Of a stretch of DNA of 64,000 nt, positions 17,182-27,385 are shown piece by piece. Every line of letters starts with the position of its first letter. Position 1 is the stretch's first letter. Both the position numbers and the translations under genes were made by a program. The stretch spans positions 124,001 through 188,000 of the forward strand of contig NZ_PJJN01000033.1 of NCBI RefSeq assembly GCF_002929825.1, written 5' to 3'. The notes below the pieces were generated by a model, which did not search any database, was not told the origin of the DNA, and saw nothing but the letters and a program-made list of their open reading frames with translations. Source of the stretch: Cryobacterium sp. Y29 (lineage in GTDB: Bacteria > Actinomycetota > Actinomycetes > Actinomycetales > Microbacteriaceae).

Positions 17182-18618
17182 ATGACTGCACCCCCCGCCA
17201 TCACCCCCCACCCCGATGAGCCCGCCGGCCCCGTCATCGTCTGGTTCCGCGACGATCTGCGGGTAGCCGACCATCCGGCCCTGCACGCCGCCTTGGCCCG
17301 TCAACGACCGATCGTGGCCGTGTACGTGTTTGACGACGAATCTCCCGGCGTGCGTCCGCTCGGAGGTGCAGCACGCTGGTGGTTGCACCAAAGCCTGCGA
17401 TCTCTCGCTGCGACCCTCGAAAAGCTCGGCGGGCGACTCATCTTGCGCCGGGGTGCTGCGGCCGCAATCATCGCCCAGATCGTGCACGACACGGATGCCG
17501 CGGCGGTCTTCTGGAATCGCCGCTACGGCGAGGCAGAACGTACGATCGACACCGCGATCAAGGCCGAGCTGCGCGGGCGCGGCGTGGACACCCACAGTTT
17601 CGCGGGTTCGCTCCTGTTTGAACCTTGGACGGTTCAGACCGGGCAAGGCGGCTCTTACTCGGTTTTTACGCCGTTCTGGCGTTCCTGCACAGCAGGCCCG
17701 CCGCCGCGCGCGCCGTATCCGGCGCCCACCAGCATTGCCAGCTCGACGGGCGGCAACGCGACAGACGGCCTCGACTCCGAGAATCTGAACGACTGGGGCC
17801 TCGAGCCGAGTGCGCCCGACTGGGCCGCTGGGCTGCGCGCCGCTTGGTCGCCGGGCGAAGCATCCGCTCAGAAAATGCTCAAACGCTTTCTTGCCGAGGC
17901 GCTCCCTCGCTACGCCGCCGAACGTGACGAACCGGCCCAGAACGCCACGTCGCGCCTGTCACCCTACCTGCGCTGGGGCGAGATCAGCCCGCATCAGGTT
18001 TGGGCCGCCACGCAGCAGGCTCAGCGCGAACTCACCGGCCCGGCACTGACGAGCGCGACCCGATTTCTTACCGAGCTCGGCTGGCGCGAGTTCGCCTACC
18101 ATGTGCTCTTTCACGCTCCCGATCTCGCGACGAAGAACCTGCGTCCCGCCTTTGATGTTTTCCCATGGCCACCGGTCGACGAGCGTGCACTCGCCGCCTG
18201 GAAACAGGGCCGCACCGGCTTCGCGCTCGTCGATGCCGGGATGCGCGAACTGTGGCGCACGGGAAGCATGCATAATCGGGTACGCATGGTTACCGCATCA
18301 TTCCTGATCAAGAATATGTTGGTCGACTGGCGCGAGGGAGAGCGCTGGTTCTGGGACACCCTGGTCGATGCCGACGCTGCGAGCAACCCCTTCGGCTGGC
18401 AGTGGGTGGCCGGCTCCGGAGCGGACGCTGCGCCCTACTTTCGCATCTTCAATCCCAATCTGCAGGCGGCCAAGTTCGACCCCCACCAGCAGTACATTCG
18501 GGAATACGTGCCCGAATACGGCACGGATGCCTATCCGGCGCCCCTCGTAGACCTTGGTGAAACCCGCCGAGCCGCCCTCGCCGCCTACGACAAGGTCAAG
18601 GCCCAGCCAGCAAACTAG
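17182..18618 (+). CDS. phrB: Deoxyribodipyrimidine photolyase
   Basis: 478 aa, the usual length of class I CPD photolyases. Using blue light and FAD it splits cyclobutane pyrimidine dimers in DNA. The N-terminal antenna domain begins VIVWFRDDLRVADHPALHAA. The FAD-binding domain carries TRFLTELGWREFAYHVLFHA, the highly conserved WRTGSMHNRVRMVTASFLIK and the WQWVAGSGADAAPYFRIFNP block. GGAGGAG lies 7 nt before ATG 17182. The gene lies between two loci for exported surface proteins, on the opposite strand. Its stop is shared with the converging signal-peptidase gene within one CTAG. A blue-light receptor (cryptochrome) role is possible but less likely. Confidence 0.93.
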   Translation: MTAPPAITPHPDEPAGPVIVWFRDDLRVADHPALHAALARQRPIVAVYVFDDESPGVRPLGGAARWWLHQSLRSLAATLEKLGGRLILRRGAAAAIIAQIVHDTDAAAVFWNRRYGEAERTIDTAIKAELRGRGVDTHSFAGSLLFEPWTVQTGQGGSYSVFTPFWRSCTAGPPPRAPYPAPTSIASSTGGNATDGLDSENLNDWGLEPSAPDWAAGLRAAWSPGEASAQKMLKRFLAEALPRYAAERDEPAQNATSRLSPYLRWGEISPHQVWAATQQAQRELTGPALTSATRFLTELGWREFAYHVLFHAPDLATKNLRPAFDVFPWPPVDERALAAWKQGRTGFALVDAGMRELWRTGSMHNRVRMVTASFLIKNMLVDWREGERWFWDTLVDADAASNPFGWQWVAGSGADAAPYFRIFNPNLQAAKFDPHQQYIREYVPEYGTDAYPAPLVDLGETRRAALAAYDKVKAQPAN

Positions 18619-19283
18619 AGCTTGGGGTCGTCCAGCGAGTCGGGATCTGCGTTTTCGGAATCAACAATGCACCCGCCGAATTCACGTGCTCGTCGGCGCT
18701 TGCGCACGCTGGCCACGACGCCGGCCAGGAACGTGAGGCTCGCGTAGGCGAACAGCAACGAAGCGACCACCGGAATGACCCAGGCCCGGTTGGCGCCATT
18801 GACCGCATTATTGACGTAGCCAATCAGCGGAACGGAGTACCAGAGCCGGCCTTGAATCTGCCCTTCGAGCACGGCGGTCGCATCGGCCGCACCGTTGTTG
18901 TCACCCTTCGTGACGAACGTGCGCTCACCCGCCGTCATATTGATCGCAATGACGCGGTGGGTAACGACACCGGGTTTTCCCGTCTCCATTTGGTAGGTGA
19001 TCACGTCACCCAAGGCCACGTCCGCAACTGCAACGGGCCGAACGATGATCAGCGTGCCGGGTGGAAATCCCGGCTCCATCGAGCTGGTGAGCACGGTAAG
19101 CGGGATCGACCCAGTGACCTTCGGCACGACGATCAGCACGGCGGCGAGACCGATTACCAAAAGGAATACGGCCAGACTCAATGCGAAACTGATCTGGCGC
19201 CACAGGCCAACGGCCTGCTTGACCGGTTTGGGCACAGGATGCGGGTCAGCGGCGAGAGTCACGCGCACGGCTCCTTGTTTCAC
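18615..19283 (-). CDS. SipW-like signal peptidase I (second copy)
   Basis: 222 aa, clearly paralogous to the first copy at 12.7 kb: both contain IPLTVLTSSMEPG-type and PLTVLTSSMEPG-type active sites, VTHRVIAINM with the catalytic His, GDNN, and the membrane exit GYVNNAVNGANRAWVIPV. Two membrane segments bracket an extracellular catalytic domain. GTG 19283 has GGGGAG 4-5 nt upstream; GTG 19262 with AAGGAG is an alternative start. It lies 38 nt downstream of an RER_14450-like exported protein gene, its probable substrate. The C-terminal tail is longer and acidic compared with copy one. Confidence 0.87.
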   Translation of the reverse strand: MKQGAVRVTLAADPHPVPKPVKQAVGLWRQISFALSLAVFLLVIGLAAVLIVVPKVTGSIPLTVLTSSMEPGFPPGTLIIVRPVAVADVALGDVITYQMETGKPGVVTHRVIAINMTAGERTFVTKGDNNGAADATAVLEGQIQGRLWYSVPLIGYVNNAVNGANRAWVIPVVASLLFAYASLTFLAGVVASVRKRRRAREFGGCIVDSENADPDSLDDPKL

Positions 19284-19321
19284 CCGACTCCCCTTCGTGA
19301 GCGATCAGTGGTAATGAGCGG

Positions 19322-19894
19322 CTACGGGGTCTGCGTGAGAATCACGCCGAGACTGGACAACATTGCCTTTGCGTTCTTCGCGTCGTCATCGTCGACGTCA
19401 TCGAAGCTCTCCAGGAATTCGATCACGACCGTAACGCGGAGCTCGTGGTCGCCTTCACTCAGGTCGAACCAGGTTTGATCGTCGCTGAAGTCGTGGGCGA
19501 CGACCATTGCGTCGCCGACGTTTACCGACACAATGGTGGACTTGTCGAGGAGGGTTTTGAGCGCCCTGCTGGCATCAGAGTTCACAGAGCTGATCGAGCC
19601 GTGGTCGACAGCTATTCGAGCATGGAGGTTGCCACCTCGTGCTGTTACGTCGAGGAACGATGTGTACGTGAGGACGTCGCCGGGCACGATCGTATAACTC
19701 TCCATATTGATCTCGGTGCCGTACTGGTCGGTCCAGAAAACAACATCCTCCGTCTCAACCGTCAGCGTGCCGGCAGTGAGGGGAGCGCCGGCAATGGCCG
19801 CGGAGCTATTCCAGAGCGCGAAGGTTCCCGCCCCGCCAAGAAGAAGTGCAATACCAGTAGCGCCGGCGATCGAACCGGTGAGGATCCGCTTCAT
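19322..19894 (-). CDS. Alternate-signal exported protein, RER_14450-like (copy B)
   Basis: 190 aa. The N-terminus MKRILTGSIAGATGIALLLG continues GGAGTFALWNSSAAIAGAPL, nearly identical in pattern to copies A and C. The body has IVPGDVLTYTSFLDVTARGG and ends GVILTQTP, so the same fold is expected. An acidic run (DDVDDDDAKNAK) near residues 165-176 is unique to this copy and might bind calcium or mark an exposed loop. ATG 19894 has GGAAG 7 nt upstream, so this start is preferred to the longer frame. It precedes the second signal-peptidase gene by 38 nt, so they probably share a transcript. Confidence 0.82.
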   Translation of the reverse strand: MKRILTGSIAGATGIALLLGGAGTFALWNSSAAIAGAPLTAGTLTVETEDVVFWTDQYGTEINMESYTIVPGDVLTYTSFLDVTARGGNLHARIAVDHGSISSVNSDASRALKTLLDKSTIVSVNVGDAMVVAHDFSDDQTWFDLSEGDHELRVTVVIEFLESFDDVDDDDAKNAKAMLSSLGVILTQTP

Positions 19895-20134
19895 GAAAAT
19901 CTTCCATTCTACAATCGAGGTGAACCGAGGAAATCTCTCTACCGTTTGCCGCGCGGAGACCTTGGGGAACGCGAGACCGCACCTGGGTCCCCGCCCGAGG
20001 ATGGAACGCCCACTGTCGGCGGGTCCCAAACCGGTGGAAAAGTAGGTCTTGGCGTTCTGCGTCGGTGCCGGCGACATTCATTCAATCGACGAGTTTTATT
20101 TTTGAACTACATTCTGGCTAACCGGACTCCACGG

Positions 20135-20174
20135 GGAGAGTCGCGCTCGCACTTGCGATTTCACGCGACTCTCC
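20135..20174 (-). terminator. Strong hairpin between two exported-protein genes
   Basis: GGAGAGTCGCG and CGCGACTCTCC form an 11-bp perfect stem around an 18-nt loop, 20 nt after the stop of copy C and before copy B on the same strand. No long T-tract follows on the minus strand (CCCCGTGG), so it may stabilise the upstream transcript or act as a partial terminator rather than a full stop. Confidence 0.55.
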
Positions 20175-20194
20175 TTTCGTGGGGCGCCGAGTTC

Positions 20195-20767
20195 CTAGCC
20201 GAGGGTCTGCGTGAGGGTGACGTCGAACTTGGACAGATCGACGCTCCCGGCCTGCGCAGCGTTGTCGTAAACTGGCGCACCGCTCGGGAAGTGGACCGTG
20301 ACAGTCACGAGGTACTCCTGAGTCCCGTCCGACGCGTTGACTGCAAAGGGACCGTCCGCGGCGGGGCTCTCCACCGCTACCCCGTCAACATCGGTGGTGA
20401 GCGTGGTCGTCACCTCGAGAGCCGCGTTTAGCGCCACGTCCTGTTCGGCGGTACTGTCGGTGGCCGCGATCGAGCCTTCGGGGACGTTCAGGTTCGCTTG
20501 AAGGTTGTCGCCCTTCGCGTCCACAGTCAGTGTGGTGGCATAGGTGAGCGTGTCGCCCGGAACAATGAAGTACTCTTCCGGGTTGATGGTGGAGCCCGCA
20601 CCGTCACTCCAGATGCCCTCCGACGCTTCGACCGTCAGCGTTCCAGCGGTGATGGTTGCACCGGCGATCGCCGCGTCGCCATTCCAGAGCGCGAAGGTTC
20701 CCGCGCCGCCAAGAAGAAGAGCAACGCCGGCAGCGCCAGCGATGGATCCTTTGAGCATTTTGTTCAC
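20195..20767 (-). CDS. Alternate-signal exported protein, RER_14450-like (copy C)
   Basis: 190 aa, the same length as copy B. The N-terminus NKMLKGSIAGAAGVALLLGG, then AGTFALWNGDAAIAGATITA, is the RER_14450-type signal. The domain includes YFIVPGDTLTYATTLTVDAK and ends FDVTLTQTLG. GTG 20767 is chosen because GAGAGG is 7 nt upstream. It is the first gene of the second surface locus and is followed by a strong hairpin before copy B, which suggests that it is made in larger amounts than the genes behind it. Probably a major structural or surface-display subunit (inference). Confidence 0.82.
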   Translation of the reverse strand: MNKMLKGSIAGAAGVALLLGGAGTFALWNGDAAIAGATITAGTLTVEASEGIWSDGAGSTINPEEYFIVPGDTLTYATTLTVDAKGDNLQANLNVPEGSIAATDSTAEQDVALNAALEVTTTLTTDVDGVAVESPAADGPFAVNASDGTQEYLVTVTVHFPSGAPVYDNAAQAGSVDLSKFDVTLTQTLG

Positions 20768-20800
20768 GATTGTGCCTCTCAATTGTCAGTCCCAAGGTGA

Positions 20801-20823
20801 GATGATGAATTTTATTCATCATC
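20801..20823. repeat. Perfect inverted repeat upstream of copy C
   Basis: GATGATGAAT, three T, ATTCATCATC: two perfect 10-bp arms, 33 nt upstream of the copy C start codon. Its AT content and position suggest an operator or a leader hairpin rather than a terminator. Confidence 0.6.
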
Positions 20824-20925
20824 TATATTCAGAACAATAGAGATGAGACTTCCTCATGTATACCCCCGTTGGGTGGCCACGCCCCCCCCAGACTGGGGGA
20901 TGGAACGATGGGTCTGCTCTCAACA

Positions 20926-20990
20926 AAAACGGGCAGACGAATGCTTCACCCCTGTGATGATGCCGGGGTGAAGCATCCGTCTGCCCGTTT
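20926..20990 (-). terminator. Rho-independent terminator of malate synthase
   Basis: A very long stem of about 27 bp with two mismatched positions (AAAACGGGCAGACG...ATGCTTCACCCC paired with the mirrored arm) surrounds an 11-nt loop, 18 nt past the malate synthase stop. Minus-strand Ts follow, and the mirror-image T run on the plus strand makes it potentially bidirectional. Confidence 0.85.
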
Positions 20991-21008
20991 TCACGAACGT
21001 CAAATAAG

Positions 21009-22682
<1,674 letters not shown>

Positions 22683-22911
22683 GATCTGGCTCCTTGCGAA
22701 AGTAGGTGGAACTGACAGCGGATGAGCCGCAGGTGCGGTTCGTCCAATCTCAGGGGGCGGGAGGGTAGAGCTGTTTTGCTTCGGCCGAATGAGCGAGTGC
22801 AGGGGTGTGCCACCACAATTCGACAATTGTTACTTGCCTATGCCTTTACTCTGCCCGGCCGGGGCCGGGTCGAACCACACTAATTGGGCAGAAGAAACCT
22901 TGTTCTTCTGA

Positions 22912-22940
22912 TTGTGGAAACTTTTGCGATCTGCGACACT
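22912..22940 (+). promoter_or_regulatory. Putative leaderless promoter of the RamB-like gene
   Basis: -35 TTGTGG (22912-22917), 17 nt, -10 GACACT (22935-22940), then 6 nt to ATG 22947, so transcription may begin at or near the start codon. GGAAACTTTTGCGA overlapping the spacer resembles, on the other strand, the RamB box (GCAAA-GTTT type), which would allow autoregulation. The resemblance is from memory and approximate. Confidence 0.45.
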
Positions 22941-22946
22941 AACGCT

Positions 22947-24428
22947 ATGGTCCCCGCAGAAGCCCTCGCCGCGCTTTCCTCTCTCAGCAGTGATGAACCG
23001 GAACTTGACGCGCTCACGCTGGGGCGTCGCATCCGGGAGCTGCGTACCGCGCGGCGCATGACGCTCGACGCCCTCGCTGCCGCGATCGACCGCGCACCGT
23101 CGCAGGTGTCGATGATGGAGAACGGCAAGCGCGAACCGCGCCTCTCCATGCTGCGCACGATCGCCCTCGCGCTCGGCACCACCGTCGAAGATCTGATGCG
23201 AACGGATGCCCCCTCCGAGCGTGCTGCCCTGGAAATCTCGGTCGAGCGCGCCCAGCGCGGGCCGGTATTCCAGGCCCTGGGACTCCCCCGCATCCGCGTG
23301 AGCAAAGGCCAGAGCGACGAAACTCTGCAGACCATCCTGAGCTTGCACAATGAAATCGACCGGCTCAACCGCGAACGCGCGGCGACTCCGGAGGAGGCCC
23401 GACGGGCCAATTCCGCGCTGCGCCAGATTATGCGTCAGCAGGATAACTACTTTCCCGAGCTGGAGGCGCAGGCCCTCGAGCTGCTCACCGCAGTCGGGCA
23501 CTCCGGCGGTCCGGTGTCGCAGCAGCTCGTCGCCGACATGGCCACCCACCTGGGTTTTTCGCTGCACTATGTGAACGATTTACCACACTCCACCCGGTCG
23601 GTCACCGACAAGCGCAACGGGCGCATCTACCTACCCACCCAGCATTCGGCATCACGAGATTCCCGCTCACCGATCGTGCAGGCCTTCGCAAGCCACCTTT
23701 GCGCTCACGAAGAGCCGAAAAATTATGCTGAATTTCTGCGCCAACGGGTGGAAACCAACTATCTCACCGCCGCTATCCTGCTGCCGGAGCGGGACGCGGT
23801 GCGCATGCTGACTGAGGCCAAGACCCTGCGGCGCATCTCCATGGAAGACCTGCGGGATGCCTTCGCGGTCTCCTACGAGACGGCCGCTCATCGCTTCACC
23901 AACCTTGCCACGGCGCGGCTGGACATTCCCGTGCACTTCATGAAGGTACACGAGTCCGGCACGATCATCAAGGCCTATGAGAACGACAACGTGCGGTTCC
24001 CGAGCGACGCACTGGGCGCGGTCGAGGGCACCACTGTCTGCCGCAGCTGGACGGCCCGTACCGTCTTCGACGTCGAAGACCGGTTCAGCGCCTGGTATCA
24101 GTACACGGACATGCCGGCCGGAAGCTTCTGGTGTACCTCCCGCATCGAGAAAGCCAAAGAGGGCGAGTACTCGGTGAGCGTTGGCGTGCCGTTCGCTCAC
24201 GTGAAATGGTTTCGAGGCAGGGAGACGGCGAACCGCGCCGTTTCCCTCTGCCCCGACGAATCCTGCTGCCGCCGCGCGCCTGACAATCTGGCCGTGCGCT
24301 GGGCCGGCCAATCCTGGCCGGCCGCACGCACCCCGACGAGCCTGCTTGCCGCGCTGCCCACCGGCACCTTTCCCGGCGTCGACCAGACCGAGGTGTATGA
24401 ATTTCTTGAGGCGCACTCACCGCACTAA
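22947..24428 (+). CDS. RamB-like transcriptional regulator of acetate metabolism
   Basis: 493 aa. An Xre-type helix-turn-helix occupies about residues 25-80 (LGRRIRELRTARRMTLDALA, then SQVSMMENGKREPRLSMLRT). The middle resembles the IrrE/ImmA-like domain of this family, and the C-terminal region carries clustered cysteines (SLCPDESCCRRAP), as in the short-chain fatty acyl regulator (ScfR) group. In Corynebacterium glutamicum the homologue RamB represses aceA, aceB and acetate activation genes and itself. Here it lies divergent from aceB with 264 nt between start codons. ATG 22947 has no ribosome site but fits the leaderless spacing seen in other genes of the window. Confidence 0.85.
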   Translation: MVPAEALAALSSLSSDEPELDALTLGRRIRELRTARRMTLDALAAAIDRAPSQVSMMENGKREPRLSMLRTIALALGTTVEDLMRTDAPSERAALEISVERAQRGPVFQALGLPRIRVSKGQSDETLQTILSLHNEIDRLNRERAATPEEARRANSALRQIMRQQDNYFPELEAQALELLTAVGHSGGPVSQQLVADMATHLGFSLHYVNDLPHSTRSVTDKRNGRIYLPTQHSASRDSRSPIVQAFASHLCAHEEPKNYAEFLRQRVETNYLTAAILLPERDAVRMLTEAKTLRRISMEDLRDAFAVSYETAAHRFTNLATARLDIPVHFMKVHESGTIIKAYENDNVRFPSDALGAVEGTTVCRSWTARTVFDVEDRFSAWYQYTDMPAGSFWCTSRIEKAKEGEYSVSVGVPFAHVKWFRGRETANRAVSLCPDESCCRRAPDNLAVRWAGQSWPAARTPTSLLAALPTGTFPGVDQTEVYEFLEAHSPH

Positions 24429-24634
24429 CCTGCCCGCGGAACGTATGGATACCCATCCGCTCTAAACCAAACAAACCGGTACGTCGTCGGTAGTACTTTT
24501 CGATACCATTGTCATGACGGAAATAAGCGCACTGTAAACAGTGGCCTTGTCCTGGTACCACGCACCAGAGATTGTCGGTTGGGCTCGTCCTACGCGTCGC
24601 CGCTCGTCTCAACCTACTGAAATGCGAGCTGACA

Positions 24635-25594
24635 ATGTGTGACTCTCGCAGTGGATCGCGTCATCTCAATCGTGCCGTGCACGCGGGAATCCCCTCGGTG
24701 GAACCGTGGATTAACGAGCCGCACGATCAGGTTGAACCTCCCCCGCCGGCCGAAACGACCGCGCCCATGCCATCACACTGGTTTCGCTCCGCAGCGCTGC
24801 TCGATGTGCGCGGGCTTCAGGTTTCGTCGGCGGCGCACGTGAACGCACGGCGTTTGGTGCACGGGATCTCGCTCTCCATCACCTGCGGCGAGGTCATCGG
24901 GCTGGTTGGCGATGCGTCTTCTGGAGCCCTTGAAGTCGCGCAGAGCATCGCCGGCGTACTTCCTGCCCCGGCGAGTATCCGATCCGGATCGATTCTGTAC
25001 AACGGCGTCGAACTGGTCGGACTGCCGCCACGATCTTTCTCTCGGCCGCACGATACCAAAATCGCGTACCTGCCGCGCAGCCCACGGGACGGCCTCGACT
25101 CGAATATGACGGTGGGAACCCAGCTGGCCGCACTGCTGCGTTCCCGCGGCGGTCTGTCGAAACCGGCCGCCTACGAACGGTCGCTGGATCTGCTGGGCCA
25201 GGCCGGTGTCGAAAATCCGGAACATACCTTTACCGCCTACGCGCGCGATGTGTCGGCGATCCTGGCACGGCGCGTGCACATTGCCCATGCCCTCGCCGGC
25301 AGCCCGAATCTGCTGGTGGCCGACGACCCGACCGACACCCTGAACGCATCTGACAGCTTCGACATTCTTGAGCTCTTGGGCAAGTTGCAGCGCAAACACA
25401 AGTTGACGATGATCATCGTGACACGCTCGGTGCACGTGGCGGCCCAGATCTGCCATCGTGTTGCTGTGGTGCGTACCGGTGCGATTGTTGAATACGCGTC
25501 GGTCGCCGACCTGTGTGGCTCCCCCAAGCACCCGTACACCCGCGAGATGCTCCACGCGTCCGAGAATGAGTCACTGGGGTGCACCGCCTTGTAG
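24635..25594 (+). CDS. Degenerate ABC ATPase-like protein (OppD/DppD type)
   Basis: 319 aa, one intact open frame, with the architecture of an oligopeptide transporter ATPase: an A-loop region, a Q-loop region, an ABC signature region, a Walker B strand, a switch region, and the C-terminal SPKHPYTREML motif of OppD/DppD/NikD proteins. The catalytic motifs are lost. The Walker A loop reads GDASSGALE (about residue 92) with no lysine, the signature position reads YARDVSAILARRV instead of LSGG, and Walker B is LLVADDPTD with Asp where the catalytic Glu belongs. ATP hydrolysis is therefore unlikely. No permease or binding protein gene is adjacent. Function unknown; a regulatory or scaffold role is speculation. 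The start is uncertain. Confidence 0.75.
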   Translation: MCDSRSGSRHLNRAVHAGIPSVEPWINEPHDQVEPPPPAETTAPMPSHWFRSAALLDVRGLQVSSAAHVNARRLVHGISLSITCGEVIGLVGDASSGALEVAQSIAGVLPAPASIRSGSILYNGVELVGLPPRSFSRPHDTKIAYLPRSPRDGLDSNMTVGTQLAALLRSRGGLSKPAAYERSLDLLGQAGVENPEHTFTAYARDVSAILARRVHIAHALAGSPNLLVADDPTDTLNASDSFDILELLGKLQRKHKLTMIIVTRSVHVAAQICHRVAVVRTGAIVEYASVADLCGSPKHPYTREMLHASENESLGCTAL

Positions 25595-25871
25595 ATTGGG
25601 CGCCTGGAAGAAGCTTCGTGCTGAAAACGGATGCCCCGCACAGCACCCTCGTGCGGGCCCGCCTCCACGGTCTCGCCCGGTGGGAGACGCATTCGACGAC
25701 GTGAGGAATCCGCTTGCCCGGTACCGCTTCAGCGCCTTCCCGGGCGTCGATTTGATGATCACCAGCCCGCGGGGCACGGCAAATACAAGATTAGATTCCG
25801 AATGATGTGCGATATCGTCGCGATAGGGCACCGCCGCCCGTACCGTCTCCTCGGCTTTTCGAAAGGACCAC

Positions 25872-27305
25872 ATGTCTATCCGTGAACTCCGCAACTTCGT
25901 CAACGGGGACTACACGTCGTCCTCGGCCAGTGAACAATTGGACATCATCAATCCGGCCACCGAAGAGGTGTATGCGCGCGCGCCCATCTCGACCGAGGTC
26001 GACGTAGCCGGTGCCTACACAGCCGCCGCCACCGCATTCGAAACCTGGGGACAGACCACCCCGAGCGAACGCCAGCTCGCCCTCCTGGGGTTCGCGGACG
26101 CGCTCGAGTCGCGGGCCGAGGAACTCGCCGACGCCGAGTGCGAGAACACCGGCAAGCCGCGCGCCGGCATCGTGGGCGACGAGGTCGAGGTCATGATCGA
26201 CCAGGTGCGCTTCTTTGCCGGGGCGGCCCGCCTGCTCGAAGGCAAAGCCGCCGGCGAGTACATGAAAGACCACACGTCCTTTGTACGGCGCGAGCCGATC
26301 GGCGTCGTCGGCCAGGTCACTCCGTGGAACTACCCGATGATGATGGCCATCTGGAAGATCGCTCCGGCCCTCGCCGCCGGCAATACCGTCGTGCTCAAAC
26401 CGAGCGACTCAACCCCGGTTTCCACCCTGATGCTGGCCGAGATTGCCTCCGAATTCCTGCCTGCCGGTACCTTCAACGTCGTAGCCGGAAACCGCGACAC
26501 CGGTCGCGCCCTTGTCACCAACCGCACCCCGCAGCTCGTCTCGATCACCGGTTCGGTGCGCGCCGGCAGGGAGGTCGCCGGCACCGCCGCCCTTGATCTC
26601 AAGCGCGTACACCTCGAGCTCGGTGGCAAGGCCCCCGTCATCGTGTTCAACGACGCCGATATTCAACAGGCCGTCGAGGGCATCGCAGCCGCCGCGTTCT
26701 ACAACGGCGGGCAGGACTGCACCGCGGCTACCCGCGTGCTCGTGCAGGAAGGCATTCACGACGAGTTCGTCGCCGCCCTCGCCGCCTACGCCAAGGACAA
26801 CGCCCGAACGGGCGCCCCGCTCGATGAAGGCATCCTGTTCGGTGCCCTTTCGAGTGCCGATCAGCTCGCTCGGGTCGAGGGTGTCATCTCCCGCCTGCCC
26901 GACCACGCCACCCTCGCCCTTGGCGGCCACCGCCAGGGCACCACGGGCTACTTTCACGAAGCCACGATCGTCGCCGACCTGCTGCAAAGCGACGAGGCTG
27001 TACAGAACGAGATCTTCGGCCCGGTCATCACCGCGCAGAAGTTCAATGATGAGGCCCAGGCTCTGGCCTGGGCCAACGACGTGGAATACGGCCTCGCCTC
27101 GTCGGTCTGGACTTCGAACCACGGTGTTGCGATGCGCATGGCCAAGAACCTTGATTTCGGCTGTGTCTGGATCAACACGCACATCCCCCTTGTGGCGGAG
27201 ATGCCGCACGGTGGCTTCAAACACTCCGGCTACGGCAAGGACCTCTCTATGTACGGCCTCGAGGACTACACCCGCATCAAGCACGTCATGAGCTACATCG
27301 GCTAG
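25872..27305 (+). CDS. Aldehyde dehydrogenase, gamma-aminobutyraldehyde type
   Basis: 477 aa NAD-dependent aldehyde dehydrogenase. Conserved features are GVVGQVTPWNYPMMMAIWKI (cofactor pocket), SITGSVRAGREVAGTA, the general base Glu in HLELGGKAPV and the nucleophile Cys in YNGGQDCTAATRV. The sequence style, including the C-terminal GYGKDLSMYGLEDYTRIKHV, is closest to gamma-aminobutyraldehyde (PatD-like) dehydrogenases that oxidise 4-aminobutanal from putrescine to GABA; betaine aldehyde dehydrogenase is the main alternative. AAAGGA is 6 nt before ATG 25872. It is alone between a degenerate ABC protein gene and a bidirectional terminator, so it is probably a single-gene unit. Confidence 0.88.
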   Translation: MSIRELRNFVNGDYTSSSASEQLDIINPATEEVYARAPISTEVDVAGAYTAAATAFETWGQTTPSERQLALLGFADALESRAEELADAECENTGKPRAGIVGDEVEVMIDQVRFFAGAARLLEGKAAGEYMKDHTSFVRREPIGVVGQVTPWNYPMMMAIWKIAPALAAGNTVVLKPSDSTPVSTLMLAEIASEFLPAGTFNVVAGNRDTGRALVTNRTPQLVSITGSVRAGREVAGTAALDLKRVHLELGGKAPVIVFNDADIQQAVEGIAAAAFYNGGQDCTAATRVLVQEGIHDEFVAALAAYAKDNARTGAPLDEGILFGALSSADQLARVEGVISRLPDHATLALGGHRQGTTGYFHEATIVADLLQSDEAVQNEIFGPVITAQKFNDEAQALAWANDVEYGLASSVWTSNHGVAMRMAKNLDFGCVWINTHIPLVAEMPHGGFKHSGYGKDLSMYGLEDYTRIKHVMSYIG

Positions 27306-27317
27306 CGGTATCCGTTA

Positions 27318-27355
27318 AAGAAGCAGGGCCCGTCCGAAGACGGGCCCTGCTTCTT
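27318..27355. terminator. Bidirectional terminator between aldehyde dehydrogenase and rplA
   Basis: AAGAAGCAGGGCCCGTC, CGAA, and the exact reverse complement form a perfect 17-bp stem with a CGAA tetraloop, 12 nt past the aldehyde dehydrogenase stop and 30 nt from the rplA stop. It can serve both converging units. Confidence 0.9.
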
Positions 27356-27385
27356 GTTCTAGCGAATGCTGAGGTGCTTTGAGCC

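Noticed and set aside
24572..24634. TTG start for the degenerate ABC protein
   Set aside because: No ribosome site and weak coding character; ATG 24635 is a more likely start, although also without a strong site.
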